Assembly (NCBI RefSeq): GCF_040126175.1
Contig: NZ_CP155828.1
Location: forward strand, 62,001 to 126,000
DNA length: 64,000 bases
Source of the DNA: Candidatus Phytoplasma solani
GTDB taxonomy: Bacteria; Bacillota_I; Bacilli_A; Acholeplasmatales; Acholeplasmataceae
Direction: 5' to 3'
A program made the position numbers and the translations under genes. Under the pieces are notes generated by a model. That model ran no database searches, was not told where the DNA came from, and saw nothing but the letters and a program-made list of their open reading frames with translations. Position 1 is the first letter of the stretch. Every line of letters starts with the position of its first letter. This document shows, one piece after another, positions 16,186 through 26,007 of the stretch.

Positions 16186-17877
16186 ATGTATAATGTGACC
16201 TCAAATATAGATTCAACCAATTTAAATGTTTCTTTTTTTGCCTTGGGAGGTCTTGGTGAAGTTGGCAAAAATATGTATGTTTTTGAAATAGGAAAAGAAA
16301 TTTTTATTGTTGATTCGGGTGTTTTATTTTCGGATAATTTTTTATTAGGGGTTAATTATGTTATTCCTGATTATCAGTATTTAAGAGAAAATGAAACAAG
16401 AATTGTAGGACTTTTTATTACTCACGGTCATGAAGATCATATCGGAGGAATTCCTTATTTATTAAAAAAAGTTTGTATTCCTAAAATTTTTGTTTCAGGG
16501 ATTGCTTATCATTTGTTAGAGCATAAGTTATTAGAACACAAAGACATTGGCATTTTGCCTCCAATGGAAAATTATAATGCTGATTCTTGTTATCATTTTA
16601 AAAATGCTTCCATTTCTTTTATCAGACTTAATCACTCTATTCCTGATACTTTTGGTATTGTTATCAAAACCCAATATGGTAATATTTTTTACACTGGTGA
16701 TTTTAAAATAGATTATACTCCTGTAGGGCCTGAAGCTGAATATGATAAATTAATTAAAATTAAGCAAGAAGGAGTTTTATGTTTGCTTTCTGATTCTACT
16801 AACTCTGAACAAGAAGGGGCAGTGAAATCAGAAAGTACCATTGGCAATTCCATTAATGAATTATTTGTCAAAATTTTTGATAGAATCATTATAGTTACTT
16901 TTGCTTCTAATTTTTATCGTATTAAACAAATTATAGAAGCTACTATTTTAACTAAAAGAAAAATTGCTATTTTTGGCCGTAGCATGGAAAAAGCTTTAGA
17001 AATCGGGCAAAAAAACGGTTATTTAAACATTCCCGAAGGAACTTTAATTCCTAGTCATAATATTTATAAATATCGCGACATAATTTTATTATGTACAGGT
17101 TCGCAAGGTGAACCACTCGCAGTTTTGAGTAGAATTGCTAATAACAGCCACAGACAAATTAAACTTAATTCTAAAGATACTATTATTTTTTCTTCTTCAC
17201 CTATTCCTGGAAACCAAGAAAACATTAACAAAATTTTAGATCTTCTTTTAAAAAAAAATGTTAACGTTATCACCCATGGACCTTTAATCAACACTCATGT
17301 ATCGGGTCATGGCAATCAAAATGAACTCAAATTAATGTTAACTTTTATTAAACCTAAATATTTTATTCCTGTACATGGGGAGCGTCGCATGTTAATAACT
17401 CACAAAAGTTTAGCGATAGAATGTAATATTCCAGAAGAAAATATTTTTGTTTTGGATAACGGTCAAATAGTTTCTTTATCCCCTGATAAAGCCCATATCA
17501 CAAACACAACTATCCCTGCAGAAAATATTTTTATTGATGCTTCAGGAATCAATGATCTGGGTAATTCTATTTTAAAAGAACGTCGTCTTTTAAGTGAAGA
17601 AGGTTTATTTTCGGTTGTTATGAGTATAGATTTAAAAAGAAAAAAAGTCCTTAGTTTACCGACAATTGTGTCTCGTGGATTTATTTATATGAAAAGTAAT
17701 CAAGAATTGATTCAACAAATTTCTTATGATGTTAAAAATAGTGTTGAAAAAGCTATTAGAAAAAATAAAATAGAAAAAGAAGTTTTAAACAAAATCATCA
17801 TTGATTATCTTTCTGCTAAAATATACGAAATTACCTTTAGAAAGCCCATTATTATTCCTATTATTTTAATTATATAA
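16186..17877 (+). CDS. rnj: Ribonuclease J
   Basis: 563 residues from the ATG at 16186, chosen because AAAGGAG lies just before it; an in-frame TTG at 16135 would add 17 residues without a ribosome site. It is a metallo-beta-lactamase/beta-CASP nuclease with intact motifs: THGHEDH at 79-85, NHSIPDT, YTGDFK, and later HVSGHG and PVHGERR. It performs 5'-3' exonucleolytic and endonucleolytic RNA decay and RNA maturation. The degenerate paralogue at 11851-13536 may be its partner. The TATAAT at about 16113 is a possible -10 box. Confidence 0.92.
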   Translation: MYNVTSNIDSTNLNVSFFALGGLGEVGKNMYVFEIGKEIFIVDSGVLFSDNFLLGVNYVIPDYQYLRENETRIVGLFITHGHEDHIGGIPYLLKKVCIPKIFVSGIAYHLLEHKLLEHKDIGILPPMENYNADSCYHFKNASISFIRLNHSIPDTFGIVIKTQYGNIFYTGDFKIDYTPVGPEAEYDKLIKIKQEGVLCLLSDSTNSEQEGAVKSESTIGNSINELFVKIFDRIIIVTFASNFYRIKQIIEATILTKRKIAIFGRSMEKALEIGQKNGYLNIPEGTLIPSHNIYKYRDIILLCTGSQGEPLAVLSRIANNSHRQIKLNSKDTIIFSSSPIPGNQENINKILDLLLKKNVNVITHGPLINTHVSGHGNQNELKLMLTFIKPKYFIPVHGERRMLITHKSLAIECNIPEENIFVLDNGQIVSLSPDKAHITNTTIPAENIFIDASGINDLGNSILKERRLLSEEGLFSVVMSIDLKRKKVLSLPTIVSRGFIYMKSNQELIQQISYDVKNSVEKAIRKNKIEKEVLNKIIIDYLSAKIYEITFRKPIIIPIILII

Positions 17878-17922
17878 AAAAAACATTTTACAAAACTCAA
17901 TCATTTTTCATCTAGTTTATCA

Positions 17923-17998
17923 ATACCATTTTTTTATTATAAAAATATATTTGTTTTAACAATAAATAAACATTTTTTTAAAAAAATGGTATTTTTTT
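17923..17998 (+). terminator. Probable terminator of RNase J
   Basis: ATACCATTTTTTT pairs with AAAAAAATGGTAT across a 44-base AT-rich loop, and a T run follows. The long loop lowers certainty. Confidence 0.5.
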
Positions 17999-18277
17999 AT
18001 TATACATTTCTTAACTACTTCTAAACAATCAAAAAAAAGATTAATTTTTAAAAATTATTTTTTTAAATCAAAAAAACTAAATTATGTACTTATTTACAAT
18101 TTATTCTTTTAAATTATTAACGATTAAAATTATTATCAAAATTTAAATTTTTAATTAATTATTGATATTTGCAAAATAAAAAAAATATAATTTCTTTTAA
18201 TATAATGAATTCATTAAAGATAATTCTTTTAATAATTCTTCATTATTTTATACAAAAAAAGGTTTAAATAAATAATT

Positions 18278-18724
18278 ATGGTAGTTATTTACACTAGTTT
18301 TAGTTGTTCGTCTTCTCGAAAAGCTAAAAAATGGTTAACACAACATAGAGTACAATTTATAAAATATAATTTATTTAGTAATAGGTTTCACCAAAAAGAT
18401 CTAGATTTAATTTTAAAAAATTGTATTAATGGTTTTGATGACATCATTTCTAAACGTTCTAAAATTTTTAAAGAAGGTAATATAGAACTTGAAAATATGA
18501 ATACAACATTAATGAAAAGCATGATTATGGAAAATCGAGGGATTTTAAAAAGTCCTATTATTATCGAGGATCAAAAAATTCAAATAGGATATAATGAAGA
18601 AGGAATTCGTATTTTTCTCCCAAAAAAAATACGTGATTATTTCCTACAAAACAATATTACCTTTTGTAAAGATAATAAAAAATATGAAGTTTTATTGCAA
18701 AACTTTTTTAAATTCAACAAATAA
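18278..18724 (+). CDS. spx: Spx/ArsC-family thioredoxin-fold regulator
   Basis: 148 residues, slightly longer than Spx (about 131). It has the N-terminal beta strand VVIYTSFSC, the ISKRSKIF segment, the RGILKSPIIIEDQKIQIGYNEEGIR region and the closing IRIFLPKKIRDY typical of Spx, which binds the RNA polymerase alpha C-terminal domain. The redox switch CxxC reads C10-S-S-S13, so the disulfide switch is gone. It is a single gene with no clear operon partner. ArsC reductase activity is unlikely without the family's arginines. Confidence 0.8.
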   Translation: MVVIYTSFSCSSSRKAKKWLTQHRVQFIKYNLFSNRFHQKDLDLILKNCINGFDDIISKRSKIFKEGNIELENMNTTLMKSMIMENRGILKSPIIIEDQKIQIGYNEEGIRIFLPKKIRDYFLQNNITFCKDNKKYEVLLQNFFKFNK

Positions 18725-18971
18725 AAATTAACTTTAAAAAATAATAATTATAAAATTGGCTCATTTTAATAAAGATTTACTTAAGAAAATAATTTAAAAC
18801 ATTTTATACTATTTTTTTAAAATAGTTTTTTAAAATATAAAACTAATTATTTTTTTGACACTCATTTTATTATTTTTATTTTGTGAGATAAGAAAAGCTG
18901 AAATATTTATTTCCAAAGATAATTAATGTTATAATAAAATTGTAATATAAAAATTAAATGGAGGCAAAAAG

Positions 18972-19556
18972 ATGTTTATAATACCAGTTGGAATTTCTGG
19001 AAGACATGTTCATTTATCACAAAAAACTTTAGATGTTTTATTTGGGGGAAAAAATTTTCAATTAACCTTTTTTAAACATTTAAAACAAACAGGACAATTT
19101 GCAGCACAAGAAAAAATCGATATTTTAAGTCCAACAGGTAAAATACTTTCCCAAGTGCGCATTTTAGGACCAGTGCGTTCCTTAGATCAAGTAGAAATTA
19201 GTCAAAGCGATGCTTTAAGACATGGATTTAATGCTCCCGTTAGAGAATCAGGTGATATTAAAGATTCAGAAAGAGCTACTTTAATAGGCCCCAAAGGACA
19301 AGTTGATATTAAAGAAGGGGTGATTATTGCTAATAGACACATTCATTTGTCTACCCAAGATGCCAAAGATTTTGGATTGGAAGATAAACAAATAGTTAAT
19401 ATTAAAATTAAAGGAATTAAATCTGGTACGTTAGAAGGGGTTTTATGTCGGGTTCATCCTGATTTTAAGTTGGAGTGTCATTTAGATACTGATGATGCTA
19501 GTGCTTTTTTATTAAAAAGTGGCGATCAAGTAACTTTAATTAAAAAAAACTACTAA
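18972..19556 (+). CDS. pduL: Phosphate acyltransferase PduL
   Basis: 194 residues. Two repeats carry the metal-binding histidines: SGRHVHLS (H12, H14) and ANRHIHLS. VRILGPVRSLDQVEIS and the closing DASAFLL are family features. PduL exchanges acyl-CoA and phosphate to give acyl phosphate; phytoplasma PduL has been proposed to replace Pta in acetyl phosphate and ATP formation. The ribosome site is TGGAGG. It connects to the malic enzyme and symporter genes at 37.5-40.1 kb in the same window. Confidence 0.9.
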   Translation: MFIIPVGISGRHVHLSQKTLDVLFGGKNFQLTFFKHLKQTGQFAAQEKIDILSPTGKILSQVRILGPVRSLDQVEISQSDALRHGFNAPVRESGDIKDSERATLIGPKGQVDIKEGVIIANRHIHLSTQDAKDFGLEDKQIVNIKIKGIKSGTLEGVLCRVHPDFKLECHLDTDDASAFLLKSGDQVTLIKKNY

Positions 19557-19574
19557 TCCTTTTGTTTTACCTAA

Positions 19575-20421
19575 AAACCTCTCAAAAGATCTTTTAAGAA
19601 AAACTATTTTAAACCAAGAAAAAACAAATTTATTAGGAATTGATGCTGGTTTTAGTCAATTAAACTCAGCTAGTCTTGATTTTCAATCTGGTAATTTAAT
19701 AATATTAGCAGCTCGTCCAGGAATGAGTAAAAGTACACTTATGATAAACTTAGCAATTAATATTACTAAAAAATCTAAAATTGTTGCCATATTTAGTTTA
19801 GGGACGACAAACAACCAATTCACTTTTAAAATGTTATAGTGCTGTATCGCAAGTAGATTTAAGAAAAATCCAATTAAGTACAGTATCAAAAAACGAAAAA
19901 ATTAAAGTAACAGTTGCGAGCGATAAAATAGAGATAACTTAGATTTATTTTTAGATGATAAAACCACTTATCAAATTAACGAAATTAAATCTAAATGTAG
20001 TTCTTTAAAAAAATAAATTAGGTCTTGATGTTGTTTTATTGATTATTAGCAAATTATTGCAAGATGAATCAAAGTTTAATCGCTATGAGTAAATTTCTAA
20101 AATCTCACGTGAGTTAAAAAAATTAGCAGGTGAACTAAACATTTGTATTGTGTGTTTAGCACATACTAAACCGAAACTTCGAACAAAGAGAAGACAAACG
20201 ACCTAAATTATCTGATTTAAGAGATTCGGTTACTATAGAACAAGATGCGGATATAGTAATGTTTTTATATCCGGTCAAGTTTATGATAAAGATAACCCAA
20301 ATAACCCCAAAACTGAGCTTATTATTGCTAAAAATCGAAAGAGATTGAATGCAGTTTGTCATTTTAATTTTTTATCAAATATTAAGTTGTTTCAAAAAGT
20401 AGACCAATCAATATCATTTTA
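19575..20421 (+). pseudogene. dnaB: Decayed replicative helicase dnaB, C-terminal part
   Basis: Pieces in changing frames read as a DnaB ATPase domain: NLLGIDAGFSQLN, LIILAARPGMSKSTLMINLA (Walker A, with GMGKS altered to GMSKS), ISRELKKLAGELNI, DLRDS-like and ELIIAKNRK. At least four frameshifts or stops break it, for example the TAG after FTFKML near 19840. It differs from the PMU dnaB genes, with motifs closer to chromosomal DnaB. No intact version of this type is in the window. Confidence 0.75.
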
Positions 20422-20533
20422 GTTAAAAAGGATTAAAATAAAAACATTGAATTAAAAAAAATTTTTAATTAACTTTTATTTTTTTGCTGTTAAAAAAAAT
20501 ATTTCATTACAAATAATTTTACAAAGAAATATT

Positions 20534-20589
20534 TTTTTATTGAATGAAAGACGTTAATATATTTATTTGTGTCTTTCATTCAATAAAAA
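20534..20589. other. Perfect 19-bp inverted repeat before the HD gene
   Basis: TTTTTATTGAATGAAAGAC and its exact complement are separated by 18 bases. No T tract follows, so it is more likely a leader hairpin or operator than a terminator. AAGGAGG lies at 20621-20627 with no start codon at a usable distance. Confidence 0.5.
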
Positions 20590-20690
20590 CTTTATTAAGA
20601 AAGTTTTAAATATAAATACAAGGAGGAAAAGGATAAAGACAAAAAAATATTAAATAATCATAAAATTCATAAGATTATCCCAAAAAAATA

Positions 20691-21965
20691 ATGAATCAAA
20701 CACAAAATAATTATCCTAAATTTCTAAGATCTGAAGTTTTTCGTGATCCTATTTATGGTTATATTTACCTAGAATATCGCATAATTGAAACATTAATTAA
20801 CACTTCTGCTTTTCAAAGGTTACGAAGAATTAAACAATTAAGTGGCGCTAACATTATTTTTCATAATGCTGAACATTCACGTTTTACGCACAGTTTAGGA
20901 GTTTATGAACTCGCAAGACGTTTTTTAAAAATTAAAAATCTTGCAATACATTTTTCTGAAAAAGAAAAATTACTTTTGTTAATTTCTGCTTTATTACATG
21001 ATATTGGACATGGTGCATATTCTCATACTTTTGAAACAATATTTAATGTTAATCACGAAATACAAAGTGCTCGCATTATTAAAGAAGATCAAGAAATTGT
21101 TTTTGTGTTAGATCAAATTGAATCTAATTTTAAAGATGATGTAGCTAGTATCATTGAAAAAACCAATAAATTTCCTCTAATAGAACAAATTTTAAGTAGT
21201 CAAATTGATGTTGATAGGTTAGATTATTTAGAAAGAGATTCTTATTTTACTGGTGCTGTTTACGGTCATATTGATACAGAACGTTTAATGAGGAGTATGA
21301 TTATCGAAGTTAACCCTAAAACACAACTAAAATGTGTTGCTTTTAGACAAAGCGGAGTTTTTGCTATTGAAAATTATTTAATCAACCGTTATCATATGTT
21401 TTGGCAAGTTTATTACCATCCAAAAGCAAGAGCATATATTGCTATTTTAGAAAAAATTTTTAAACGTCTTGAAGATTTATTACAACTCAATTTCTCTTTC
21501 GATTCTTATATCAATATTTTAGCTACTTTTCTTAAAGATAAAACAAATTTAAAAAATTATTTAGCAATTGATGATTATTATATTAATGGTTTGATTTTGC
21601 AATTAAAAGATAGTTCTGACGAGATTTTAAAAAATTTATGTCTTGATTTTTTAAATCGTTCTATTTGGAATATTTTAGATAACAACGAAGAAAACCAAGC
21701 AAAAATAATAAATATTAAAAATCAATACCAAACTCAAAATGAAAAATTTCTTGATTATTATACTTCTTTTAATACTGTAGATAAAAGAGCTTATTATGAA
21801 AATAACAAAATTTTTGGTGAAAATATTTTAATCCAATCCCACAACCAACTTAAGAATCTTAAAGAAGAATCACCTATTATTAAAAACTTGATTAAAAATA
21901 GTTTAAAAAGAGATAAGAAATTTTTTTATCGTCCTATTTCAAATCCAATGTTTAAGTTTGATTAA
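20691..21965 (+). CDS. HD-domain phosphohydrolase (YwfO-like)
   Basis: 424 residues. It starts with FRDPIYGYIYLE, then FQRLRRIKQLSGA, H67 in RFTHSLGV, LLHDIGHG (H103, D104) and SSQIDVDRLDYLERDS, the layout of dNTPase-like HD proteins related to YwfO and SAMHD1. It probably hydrolyses nucleotides; the substrate is unknown. The stop is 12 bases before rsmA, so the two are likely co-transcribed. The ATG has no ribosome site, whereas a strong AAGGAGG lies about 64 bases upstream; an in-frame TAA at 20670 excludes a longer start. Confidence 0.85.
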   Translation: MNQTQNNYPKFLRSEVFRDPIYGYIYLEYRIIETLINTSAFQRLRRIKQLSGANIIFHNAEHSRFTHSLGVYELARRFLKIKNLAIHFSEKEKLLLLISALLHDIGHGAYSHTFETIFNVNHEIQSARIIKEDQEIVFVLDQIESNFKDDVASIIEKTNKFPLIEQILSSQIDVDRLDYLERDSYFTGAVYGHIDTERLMRSMIIEVNPKTQLKCVAFRQSGVFAIENYLINRYHMFWQVYYHPKARAYIAILEKIFKRLEDLLQLNFSFDSYINILATFLKDKTNLKNYLAIDDYYINGLILQLKDSSDEILKNLCLDFLNRSIWNILDNNEENQAKIINIKNQYQTQNEKFLDYYTSFNTVDKRAYYENNKIFGENILIQSHNQLKNLKEESPIIKNLIKNSLKRDKKFFYRPISNPMFKFD

Positions 21966-21977
21966 GGGAAAATTTTA

Positions 21978-22802
21978 ATGAAACATCAAACTAAAAAAAA
22001 ATATGGTCAAAATTTTTTAAAAGATAATAATTTATTAAAAAAAATTGTTGCCAAAGCAACTTTAAAAGATAAAAATGTTATAGAAATTGGCCCTGGAAAA
22101 GGGGCATTAACTCGGTTGATTATTAATGAAGCAAAACATCTTTTAGCTTATGAAATAGATCCTACTTTAAAACCTTTTTTAGTTTTTAATGAACCCAATA
22201 TTAAAATCATTTATGATGATTTCTTAAAAAGAGATTTATTAAAAGATTTTCTTCTTTATTTTCCTATCAACCCTCAATTGAGCTTAATTAGTAATTTACC
22301 TTATTATATTACAACTCCAATTATTTTTAAAATAATTGAAACACCACAAATTAATGATGCAACCATTATGATTCAAAAAGAAGTAGGATTGCGTTTAATG
22401 GCTCAACCAAACAATAAAAATTATAATGCTTTATCTGTTATAATCCAATTTTTTTTTAATATTTACAAAATACAAGAAGTAAAAAGACATATGTTTTTTC
22501 CTCAACCTAAAGTTGATAGTTTTGTTTTAAAATTAGAAAAGAAAAAAGACCATGATGATTTTTCTTCTAGTTTTTGCCAGCAAAAATTTATCAAATTTGT
22601 TAAAGCCGCCTTTAAACAAAAAAGAAAAATTTTATTAAATAATTTATCAAACTCATTTTTGCTATCCAAAGAAAAAATTACTCTTTTTTTTGAACAACAA
22701 AAAATTTATATTAAAATTAGAGCTGAAGAAATAACACTAAAAGATTTTAAAAAAATAAGCATTCAATGGTTTGTTTTTTTAAAAAAACAAAAAAAAGAAT
22801 AA
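21978..22802 (+). CDS. rsmA: 16S rRNA dimethyladenosine transferase RsmA (KsgA)
   Basis: 274 residues. KKYGQNFLKD at the N-terminus, the SAM motif IEIGPGKGALT and the catalytic SNLPYYITTP motif are diagnostic. It dimethylates two adenines near the 3' end of 16S rRNA during small-subunit maturation. A ribosome site AAGGGAAA precedes it, close behind the HD gene. Confidence 0.95.
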   Translation: MKHQTKKKYGQNFLKDNNLLKKIVAKATLKDKNVIEIGPGKGALTRLIINEAKHLLAYEIDPTLKPFLVFNEPNIKIIYDDFLKRDLLKDFLLYFPINPQLSLISNLPYYITTPIIFKIIETPQINDATIMIQKEVGLRLMAQPNNKNYNALSVIIQFFFNIYKIQEVKRHMFFPQPKVDSFVLKLEKKKDHDDFSSSFCQQKFIKFVKAAFKQKRKILLNNLSNSFLLSKEKITLFFEQQKIYIKIRAEEITLKDFKKISIQWFVFLKKQKKE

Positions 22803-22962
22803 ATTAAATAATTGTATTAATAACTTTTTTATAAAAAAATTTATAATTATTATTAATTTATGTTAAAATAACTAGTAGTTTTAAGTATTTTATTTCTACT
22901 AAATTATTAAAAAAATAAAAACAATTTCAGAAAATAAATCAAAATATATGGAGGCTTAAGAA

Positions 22963-23244
22963 ATGAACGTTACTGACGTAAAAATTAGAATAATTAATGG
23001 AGAAAGTAGATTAAGGGGGGTTGCTTCCATTACTTTTGATAATAGTTTTGTGGTTAATGATATTAGAATTATAGAAGGCGAAAAGGGAATATTTATTGCT
23101 ATGCCAAGTAGAAAAACTTCGAAAGGTACTTTTAGAGATATTGCACACCCTGTCAACACAGAAACTCGTCAAATAATCGAAAATTTTATTAAAACAAAAT
23201 ATCAATATATCTTAGATAACCCAATCAAAGAAAAACATGAATAA
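22963..23244 (+). CDS. spoVG: SpoVG-family protein
   Basis: 93 residues, the normal length. MNVTDVKIRIINGESRLRGVASITFD, then IAMPSRKTSKGTFRDIAHPV, match SpoVG closely. In other Firmicutes SpoVG is a nucleic-acid-binding regulator; phytoplasmas do not sporulate. The ribosome site is GGAGG. It is a single-gene unit. Confidence 0.93.
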   Translation: MNVTDVKIRIINGESRLRGVASITFDNSFVVNDIRIIEGEKGIFIAMPSRKTSKGTFRDIAHPVNTETRQIIENFIKTKYQYILDNPIKEKHE

Positions 23245-23367
23245 GATAATTTTTAAAAGTTTTTAATTTGATTATTGTTCCTAAACATTATATTTTTTAG
23301 TTTTTATAATGATTTTACACATTCAAATATCAAAAATTACAAATAATCAATTGAAAGGTGTTATAAT

Positions 23368-25326
23368 TTGAGTTGCTCTTGCCAATCTTTAATTCTCAAC
23401 AAAAAAAAAACATATCAAAAACCATTAATTTGTTTTTGTATAGGTATCTTTTCATATTTAGCATTTTTATTTTTAAAAAAATTTGGGATAGTTGAAAAAC
23501 AGTTGTTGTTGCCTATTTCTCTTATTATTTTATTTTTGCTAGGTTATCATGTTATTTTAGAAGGTGTTATAGAAACTTATAAAAATTCTAAACAAAATAA
23601 AAAATTTACCCCTAATATCGATATTTTAATGACTTTAGCAGCCTTAGGTTCTTTGTTTTTAAAAGATTATGATGAGGCTATCTTATTAATTTTAATTTTT
23701 TCTGGAGCTTCTTTTTTGGAGAAATACGTAGAAAATAAAAGTCAAAAAGAAATCAAAAATCTTTTACAATTACGTCCTTTAGAAGCTCGTTTATTGAAAG
23801 AAGATGGCATTACTGAAATTATTTCTTCTAACAATTTAAAAATAAAAGATTTACTTTTAATTTTGCAAGGAGATGCAATTCCTACAGATGGTATTATTGT
23901 GTCGGGAAACCCTTATATTGATGAATCTAACATCACAGGAGAAGCTATTCCTTGTGAAAAAAAACCTGGCGATTTAGTTTACGGAAGCACTATTAATGGT
24001 AACAATACTTTTGTTATGCGTGTACTAACCACTAATGAAAAAACTGTTTTTGCTCAAATTGTTAAATTAGTTACTCAAACTAATAATAATTTTTCAAAAA
24101 CTGCTACTTTTATCAAAAAAATAGAACCCATTTATGTTAAAATTATTATGGTTATAGTGGCTTTAGTTTTAACTATAGGAGGAATAAATTACTTTTTTGA
24201 CAGTAGGGATTTATCGTCGTTTAAAAAATTGTTTGTCTCAACAATGGTTTTTTTAACAGTTTCTTCTCCTTGTGCTTTAGCTGCTTCTGATATCCCTTCA
24301 ACTCTAGCTGCAATTTCAAATTTAGCTAAAAAAGGAGTTTTATTCAAAAACGTTAAATCTTTAGAAATTATAGCAGATACAAAAGCTTTTGCTTGCGATA
24401 AAACAGGGACTTTAACAGAAGGAAAACCAGAAGTTACCGATGTTTACGTTGATCCTAATATTTCTCAAGAAAATTATGAGAATTATTTAGAAATATTATT
24501 GGGAATGGAACAAAAATCTAACCATCCTTTAGCTTCAGCTATTAACAATTATTTTAACCCAACTTCTTATTTACCATTAGAAATTACTAATTTAGTTGGT
24601 ATTGGAATAGAAACTTTTTATCAAAATAATTATTATCGCATTTCTAAGGCTGTTATTGTGGAAACAGTTTCAAAAGATTTGGAAAACCAAACAAAAATAT
24701 TTTTATCACAAGGCAAAACAGTTATTTATTTTAGTAGTAATAATCAAGTTATTATTGCTTTAGCTTTTTTAGATAAAGTTCGTTTGCAAGCTATCCACCT
24801 AATCGATTATTTCAATAAAAAAAATATTTATACTGCAGTTATTTCAGGAGATAATCATCAAAGTTCTCTCTTTTTAAAACAGCAACTTAATTTAAAAAAA
24901 GCTTGGGGCAATAATTTACCTGTGCAAAAAGTAAAAAAAATTCAAGAATTGCAAAAAAAATATGGAACAACAATCATGGTAGGAGATGGAGTCAATGATG
25001 CTCCAGCCTTGAGAGCTGCTAATATTGGTATTGCAATGCAAAATGGAACTGATGTTTCTATTGATGTTGCAGACGCTATTTTAATGAAAAATGATTTATC
25101 TAAAATTATTTACACTCATAAAATAGCTCTCAAATTAAACAAAATAATTTGGCAAAATATTATTTTTGCTATGAGTGTTGTTTTAATTCTTAATTTAATA
25201 AATTTGGTTAGACCAATTCCTTTGCCTTTGCCTTGGGCAGTTTTTTGTCATGAAGGAAGCACTTTGTTGGTTATTTTAAATGGTTTAAGACTTTTAAAAA
25301 GTGACAAGGATTTTATTAAAAATTAA
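23368..25326 (+). CDS. Heavy-metal P1B-type ATPase
   Basis: 652 residues. It has the actuator TGEA (SNITGEAIPCEKK), the ion-site motif SPC (SSPCALAAS), the phosphorylation site DKTGTLTEG, HPLASA, and the hinge MVGDGVNDAPAL. The last membrane segment carries HEGST. SPC plus HEG[GS]T marks the P1B-4 group (Co, Zn, Fe or Cd export), so the exact metal is open. A short N-terminus with C-x-C replaces a full metal-binding domain. It starts with TTG behind AAAGGTG; no better in-frame start is seen. Confidence 0.85.
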   Translation: MSCSCQSLILNKKKTYQKPLICFCIGIFSYLAFLFLKKFGIVEKQLLLPISLIILFLLGYHVILEGVIETYKNSKQNKKFTPNIDILMTLAALGSLFLKDYDEAILLILIFSGASFLEKYVENKSQKEIKNLLQLRPLEARLLKEDGITEIISSNNLKIKDLLLILQGDAIPTDGIIVSGNPYIDESNITGEAIPCEKKPGDLVYGSTINGNNTFVMRVLTTNEKTVFAQIVKLVTQTNNNFSKTATFIKKIEPIYVKIIMVIVALVLTIGGINYFFDSRDLSSFKKLFVSTMVFLTVSSPCALAASDIPSTLAAISNLAKKGVLFKNVKSLEIIADTKAFACDKTGTLTEGKPEVTDVYVDPNISQENYENYLEILLGMEQKSNHPLASAINNYFNPTSYLPLEITNLVGIGIETFYQNNYYRISKAVIVETVSKDLENQTKIFLSQGKTVIYFSSNNQVIIALAFLDKVRLQAIHLIDYFNKKNIYTAVISGDNHQSSLFLKQQLNLKKAWGNNLPVQKVKKIQELQKKYGTTIMVGDGVNDAPALRAANIGIAMQNGTDVSIDVADAILMKNDLSKIIYTHKIALKLNKIIWQNIIFAMSVVLILNLINLVRPIPLPLPWAVFCHEGSTLLVILNGLRLLKSDKDFIKN

Positions 25327-25520
25327 TCCACTTAAAAAATAGAGACCTTGAAAAAACTATGAACTTTCTATTTTTAATTTATTTTTTTGTAATTATACCT
25401 TAGTTTTATACGTTAAATTTTTTAATTTTTTGGTATTGTTTGTTTTAGTCAAAATTTTGTAAAAACATTAATTTTTAATTAATATTTTCTTATTATTATT
25501 TATTATAAAAAATAAAACAA

Positions 25521-25568
25521 TAACATAAAAAAAAGACCCTAATTAATTAGGGTCTTTTTTTTATGTTA
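25521..25568. terminator. Perfect 48-bp palindromic terminator
   Basis: The two 24-base arms match exactly, centred on AATTAATT. The core is AAAGACCCT and AGGGTCTTT, flanked by eight A and eight T. It works in either direction, about 200 bases after the ATPase gene. The rest of 25327-26007 is AT-rich with no gene seen. Confidence 0.8.
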
Positions 25569-26007
25569 TAAAGCACTTTGGATTATATTTTAAATTTTGT
25601 ATAATCTTGTAATTATCAATGTTTAATTATCATATAAGACAATTTTATCCGTCTCTTATTTAGTTAACATTGGATCAATATATATTCCTTTTTCATCTTT
25701 TTATTTTTTATCAATTTTAAAAAAGTCTATAAAAAACCAATTAAAAAGTAAGTCTATTGTTTGGTTAAAATGTAAAAAATTTTAAAAAATAAAACAAGCT
25801 TACTTCTCCATTGCTTACTGATTTCATAGAAAATTTTTCTAATTTTTAAAAACAATTATTATATTTATATATCATAAAAAATAATTAATTAAAATATTTT
25901 AGCTTTATATAATTTTATTAAAAAAAATTTCAAAAGATTCTTTTTTTAATTTTGTAGGAATTAAAGTAAAATAACCTTCTTTTTTTTACTAATGCTTTTA
26001 ATTTTTT

